DNA from: Deltaproteobacteria bacterium
GTDB lineage: Bacteria > Desulfobacterota > DSM-4660 > Desulfatiglandales > HGW-15
DNA: 14,234 bases
Assembly: GCA_020342025.1 (NCBI GenBank)
Contig: CP070840.1
Location: forward strand, 1,901,049 to 1,915,282
Reading direction: 5' to 3'
Both the position numbers and the translations under genes were made by a program. Shown one piece after another: positions 12,643 to 14,234 of the stretch. How positions within the stretch are numbered: the first letter of the stretch is position 1; the number at the start of each line of letters is the position of its first letter. A model generated the notes under the pieces. The model did no database searches. It was not told the origin of the DNA and saw only the letters and a program-made list of their open reading frames with translations.

Positions 12643-13551
12643 ATGTCCCCCTCTGCAGACAGTCATAAGAAATATGGACCACGACTGATCCTCCTTCTCG
12701 TGATTCTCCTTCTCCTTTGCGCCAATGCCTGTACAGTAAAACATGCCAATGTGACGCCTGGTGTGATTCCCAAAGGGAAATTGATCACATTGCAGGATGA
12801 GCAGTATGGCGAAATCTTGTTCGCTGACTTGAAGAAGAAAAACGAACTCTGCACCGATGACCGCCGATATGATCAACTGGTGACGGTCTGCAACCATCTC
12901 ACCCAGGTTGCTGAGGCGGACCACAACCCGTGGAAACTCCATCTCTTCCGCAATCCGGATGTTATCGATGTCCGCGTTGTGCATGGCAACTATATTTTCG
13001 TTTGGTCAGGCTTGCTGGATGTGGCCCAAGACGAGGATGAAATCGCGGCAATGCTCGCCTATGAAATTGCGCATGCCCTGACCCGTCATACGGACCCTGT
13101 GAAGTTTACTATCTGGTCAGAGGTCTTCTTTGAGACCGCATCCCTTGCCACCAGCATGGCCATTTTAGTTGCCAGTCAAGGGACAGTGGCCATCACCGGA
13201 TCGGGTTGGATGAAATGGCTCTATATGAAGGCGGCAGACCTCATGCCCCTTGAACGCGAATATAGCAAAGAGGAGGAACGGGAGGCGGCTGAGGTGGCCT
13301 ATATGATCCTTGTCCGGTCCAAGTACTCTCCACAGGCTATGGTTAAATTCTGGAAGCGCGTTCTAGGAAATGAAGCCTTGCAGGGCAAGGTCAAACGGCT
13401 CAACCGTGACCTTCCCCCGCAGGAACGGGTGGCGATCCTGGAGGAACTTCTGCCAAAGTACGCAGGACAACAAGAAGAGAAGAATAAAAAACAGGAAACA
13501 GAGCCCATCGAGGCAACGCTGCAAGCGAGCGCGGAATGGGAGGCATTCTGA
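12643..13551 (+). CDS. M48-family metallopeptidase-like lipoprotein, zinc site damaged (pseudo-peptidase)
   Basis: A 302-residue envelope protein. Residues 9-29 form a lipoprotein signal (KK, then a Leu-rich core), with A27-N-A-C30 as lipobox; C30 would be lipidated. The M48 fold is recognisable by VRVVHGNYIFVWSGLLDVAQDEDEIAAMLAYEIAHALTRH. In active M48 enzymes the core reads HEIAH; here the first His is Tyr140 (codon TAT, 13060-13062), while Glu141 and His144 remain. The usual SRxxExEAD signature reads SKEEEREAA: the likely third zinc ligand Glu212 is kept, but the Asp is Ala216. With one ligand gone it is probably inactive. The C-terminus is rich in Lys, Glu and Gln and looks disordered. 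M48 lipoproteins work in outer-membrane protein quality control; this one could act as a chaperone or inhibitor, which is inference. ATG 12643 follows GGAG (12629-12632). Confidence 0.82.
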   Translation: MSPSADSHKKYGPRLILLLVILLLLCANACTVKHANVTPGVIPKGKLITLQDEQYGEILFADLKKKNELCTDDRRYDQLVTVCNHLTQVAEADHNPWKLHLFRNPDVIDVRVVHGNYIFVWSGLLDVAQDEDEIAAMLAYEIAHALTRHTDPVKFTIWSEVFFETASLATSMAILVASQGTVAITGSGWMKWLYMKAADLMPLEREYSKEEEREAAEVAYMILVRSKYSPQAMVKFWKRVLGNEALQGKVKRLNRDLPPQERVAILEELLPKYAGQQEEKNKKQETEPIEATLQASAEWEAF

Positions 13552-13675
13552 CCCCATCAAAACGGGATCAGCGCTTTCCTCCTAGTGGATGCGTCGCATG
13601 ATTTGGCCGAGGAATTCGGCAGGGAAGAATTAGATATTTCCTGAGGGGCTCTTTCCTGGAAGTCCCTTGAAATAC
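13552..13675. other. Intergenic stretch after the lipoprotein gene
   Basis: No gene is supported. GCCGA-ggaat-TCGGC (around 13606-13620) is a 5-base hairpin without a U tract. The rest holds no repeat or signal that I can name before the promoter at 13676. Confidence 0.4.
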
Positions 13676-13704
13676 TTGACTTTTTTGTGGTTCTCTCCTA
13701 TCAT
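13676..13704 (+). promoter_or_regulatory. Sigma70 promoter for the zinc-ribbon membrane protein
   Basis: TTGACT (13676-13681), 17-base spacer, TATCAT (13699-13704), 10 of 12 consensus positions. Start is predicted near 13711, with a leader of about 100 bases that contains an 18-codon frame (13749-13805) lacking a ribosome site. Confidence 0.74.
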
Positions 13705-13811
13705 TATCCACAATCGCTTCTTCATTTTTTTCCGCACGGGAATACCCTATGAGACGCACCTTCCCCTATGCTTGCACTGAGCGGTATATAAAAGGAAAAG
13801 GATAAAGGATT

Positions 13812-14090
13812 GTGACTATAAAATGTTCAGCGTGTGGCCATGATGTGCCAGCCGGAAAAGACAGATGCATCTATTGCGGGGCACAGCAGGAAGGCGTTGT
13901 TAAGGCTGATGAGGGTGCAGAAGCAGACGTGCATACAGAAGATTCCGCCAAGGCGTCCATAGAAGATGTCCCGTGGCAGTTCGCTCTGGAGAAAACAAAG
14001 CGCAGAAAACCCTTGGGTCTCGTCGCCCAGATCATCATCTTCTTTGCTGGGTTCGCTCTCATGGGCATTATCGTATTGCTGCTGAGTTAG
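13812..14090 (+). CDS. Zinc-ribbon, C-terminally anchored membrane protein
   Basis: A 92-residue protein: an N-terminal zinc ribbon (C5-S-A-C8, C19-I-Y-C22, each followed by Gly as in rubredoxin-type knuckles), an acidic linker of about 30 residues (Glu/Asp/Ala-rich), a basic patch (KTKRRK) and a single C-terminal membrane helix (LVAQIIIFFAGFALMGIIVLLLS) that runs to the last residue. The basic patch before the helix places the ribbon in the cytoplasm. GTG 13812 is used because no ATG precedes the cysteines; AAAAGG (13796-13801) is 10 bases upstream and AAAGGA is closer still. The layout recalls the common 'zinc-ribbon plus TM' bacterial proteins whose role is unknown. Its promoter is of the same type as that of the potassium channel, which also carries a ribbon. 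Confidence 0.82.
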   Translation: MTIKCSACGHDVPAGKDRCIYCGAQQEGVVKADEGAEADVHTEDSAKASIEDVPWQFALEKTKRRKPLGLVAQIIIFFAGFALMGIIVLLLS

Positions 14091-14110
14091 CAATGGCCAC
14101 ACAGCGATGC

Positions 14111-14129
14111 CTCAGGACATCCTGAGTTT
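14111..14129 (+). terminator. Weak terminator-like hairpin
   Basis: CTCAGG-ACAT-CCTGAG is a perfect 6-base stem with a tetraloop, followed by TTTC, 20 bases after the zinc-ribbon gene's stop. The U tract is too short for a confident call. The remaining bases to the right edge hold nothing that I recognise. Confidence 0.4.
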
Positions 14130-14234
14130 CAATGATGGCTACGACTCTCCTTTCGCGCCACCCAAGAGTACAGAAATTGAAACGTGATAATTTACCCTCA
14201 TTCCACGGCAACAAATTCTGGACATGGAGTTGGT

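Noticed and set aside
13749..13805. 18-codon upstream frame before the zinc-ribbon gene
   Set aside because: It has no ribosome site and its end is simply the purine-rich ribosome region of the next gene.

Overview
The window reads as a stretch of a Gram-negative, bacterial chromosome of about 50% GC, most likely a member of the Desulfobacterota (old Deltaproteobacteria). That assignment is an inference. It rests on a lipobox-bearing M48-family protein, a PilZ protein, an ADP-forming acyl-CoA synthetase alpha chain, a sigma54-type promoter and an Ald-type alanine dehydrogenase, not on any marker gene. I see no rRNA, tRNA, CRISPR, IS element or phage genes. Most genes stand alone on the + strand and are separated by unusually roomy intergenic DNA; one small gene is on the - strand.

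Layout. 1-287: no convincing gene. 288-2147: NERD nuclease-SF1 helicase fusion. 2340-3719: alanine dehydrogenase followed by a small membrane protein. 3720-5140: 1.4 kb that looks empty but is rich in signals: a strong intrinsic terminator (4051-4079), two tandem TGCACA-N6-TGTG dyads (4134-4172), a sigma54 -24/-12 promoter (4246-4260) and a 28-residue membrane miniprotein (4334-4420), then a near-perfect sigma70 promoter (4800-4828) with a long folded leader. 5141-7415: GNAT-like acetyltransferase and an orphan ADP-forming acyl-CoA synthetase alpha chain. 7653-9403: PilZ protein, a PrmA-type methyltransferase without the L11-binding domain, and an unrecognised 130-residue protein. 9538-10054: a - strand zinc-binding miniprotein divergent from a structured leader. 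10055-12532: voltage-gated-type potassium channel with a C-terminal zinc ribbon, an RraB-like small protein and a DauA-like FAD amino-acid dehydrogenase. 12643-14090: an M48-family lipoprotein whose HExxH motif is broken, and a zinc-ribbon/tail-anchored membrane protein.

How the genes work together. There is no single large operon. Two enzymes can feed amino-acid carbon into 2-oxoacids (Ald: alanine to pyruvate; DauA-like: D-amino acid to 2-oxoacid), and the acyl-CoA synthetase chain could act on acyl-CoAs made from them, but this is only a thematic link. Four promoters share a CTTGACTTTT core with TATAAT/TATCAT/TATTAT boxes, so several of these genes are probably under housekeeping sigma control. 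The best candidate for an undescribed unit is the sigma54-controlled membrane miniprotein at 4051-4420; second is the M48-family pseudo-peptidase.
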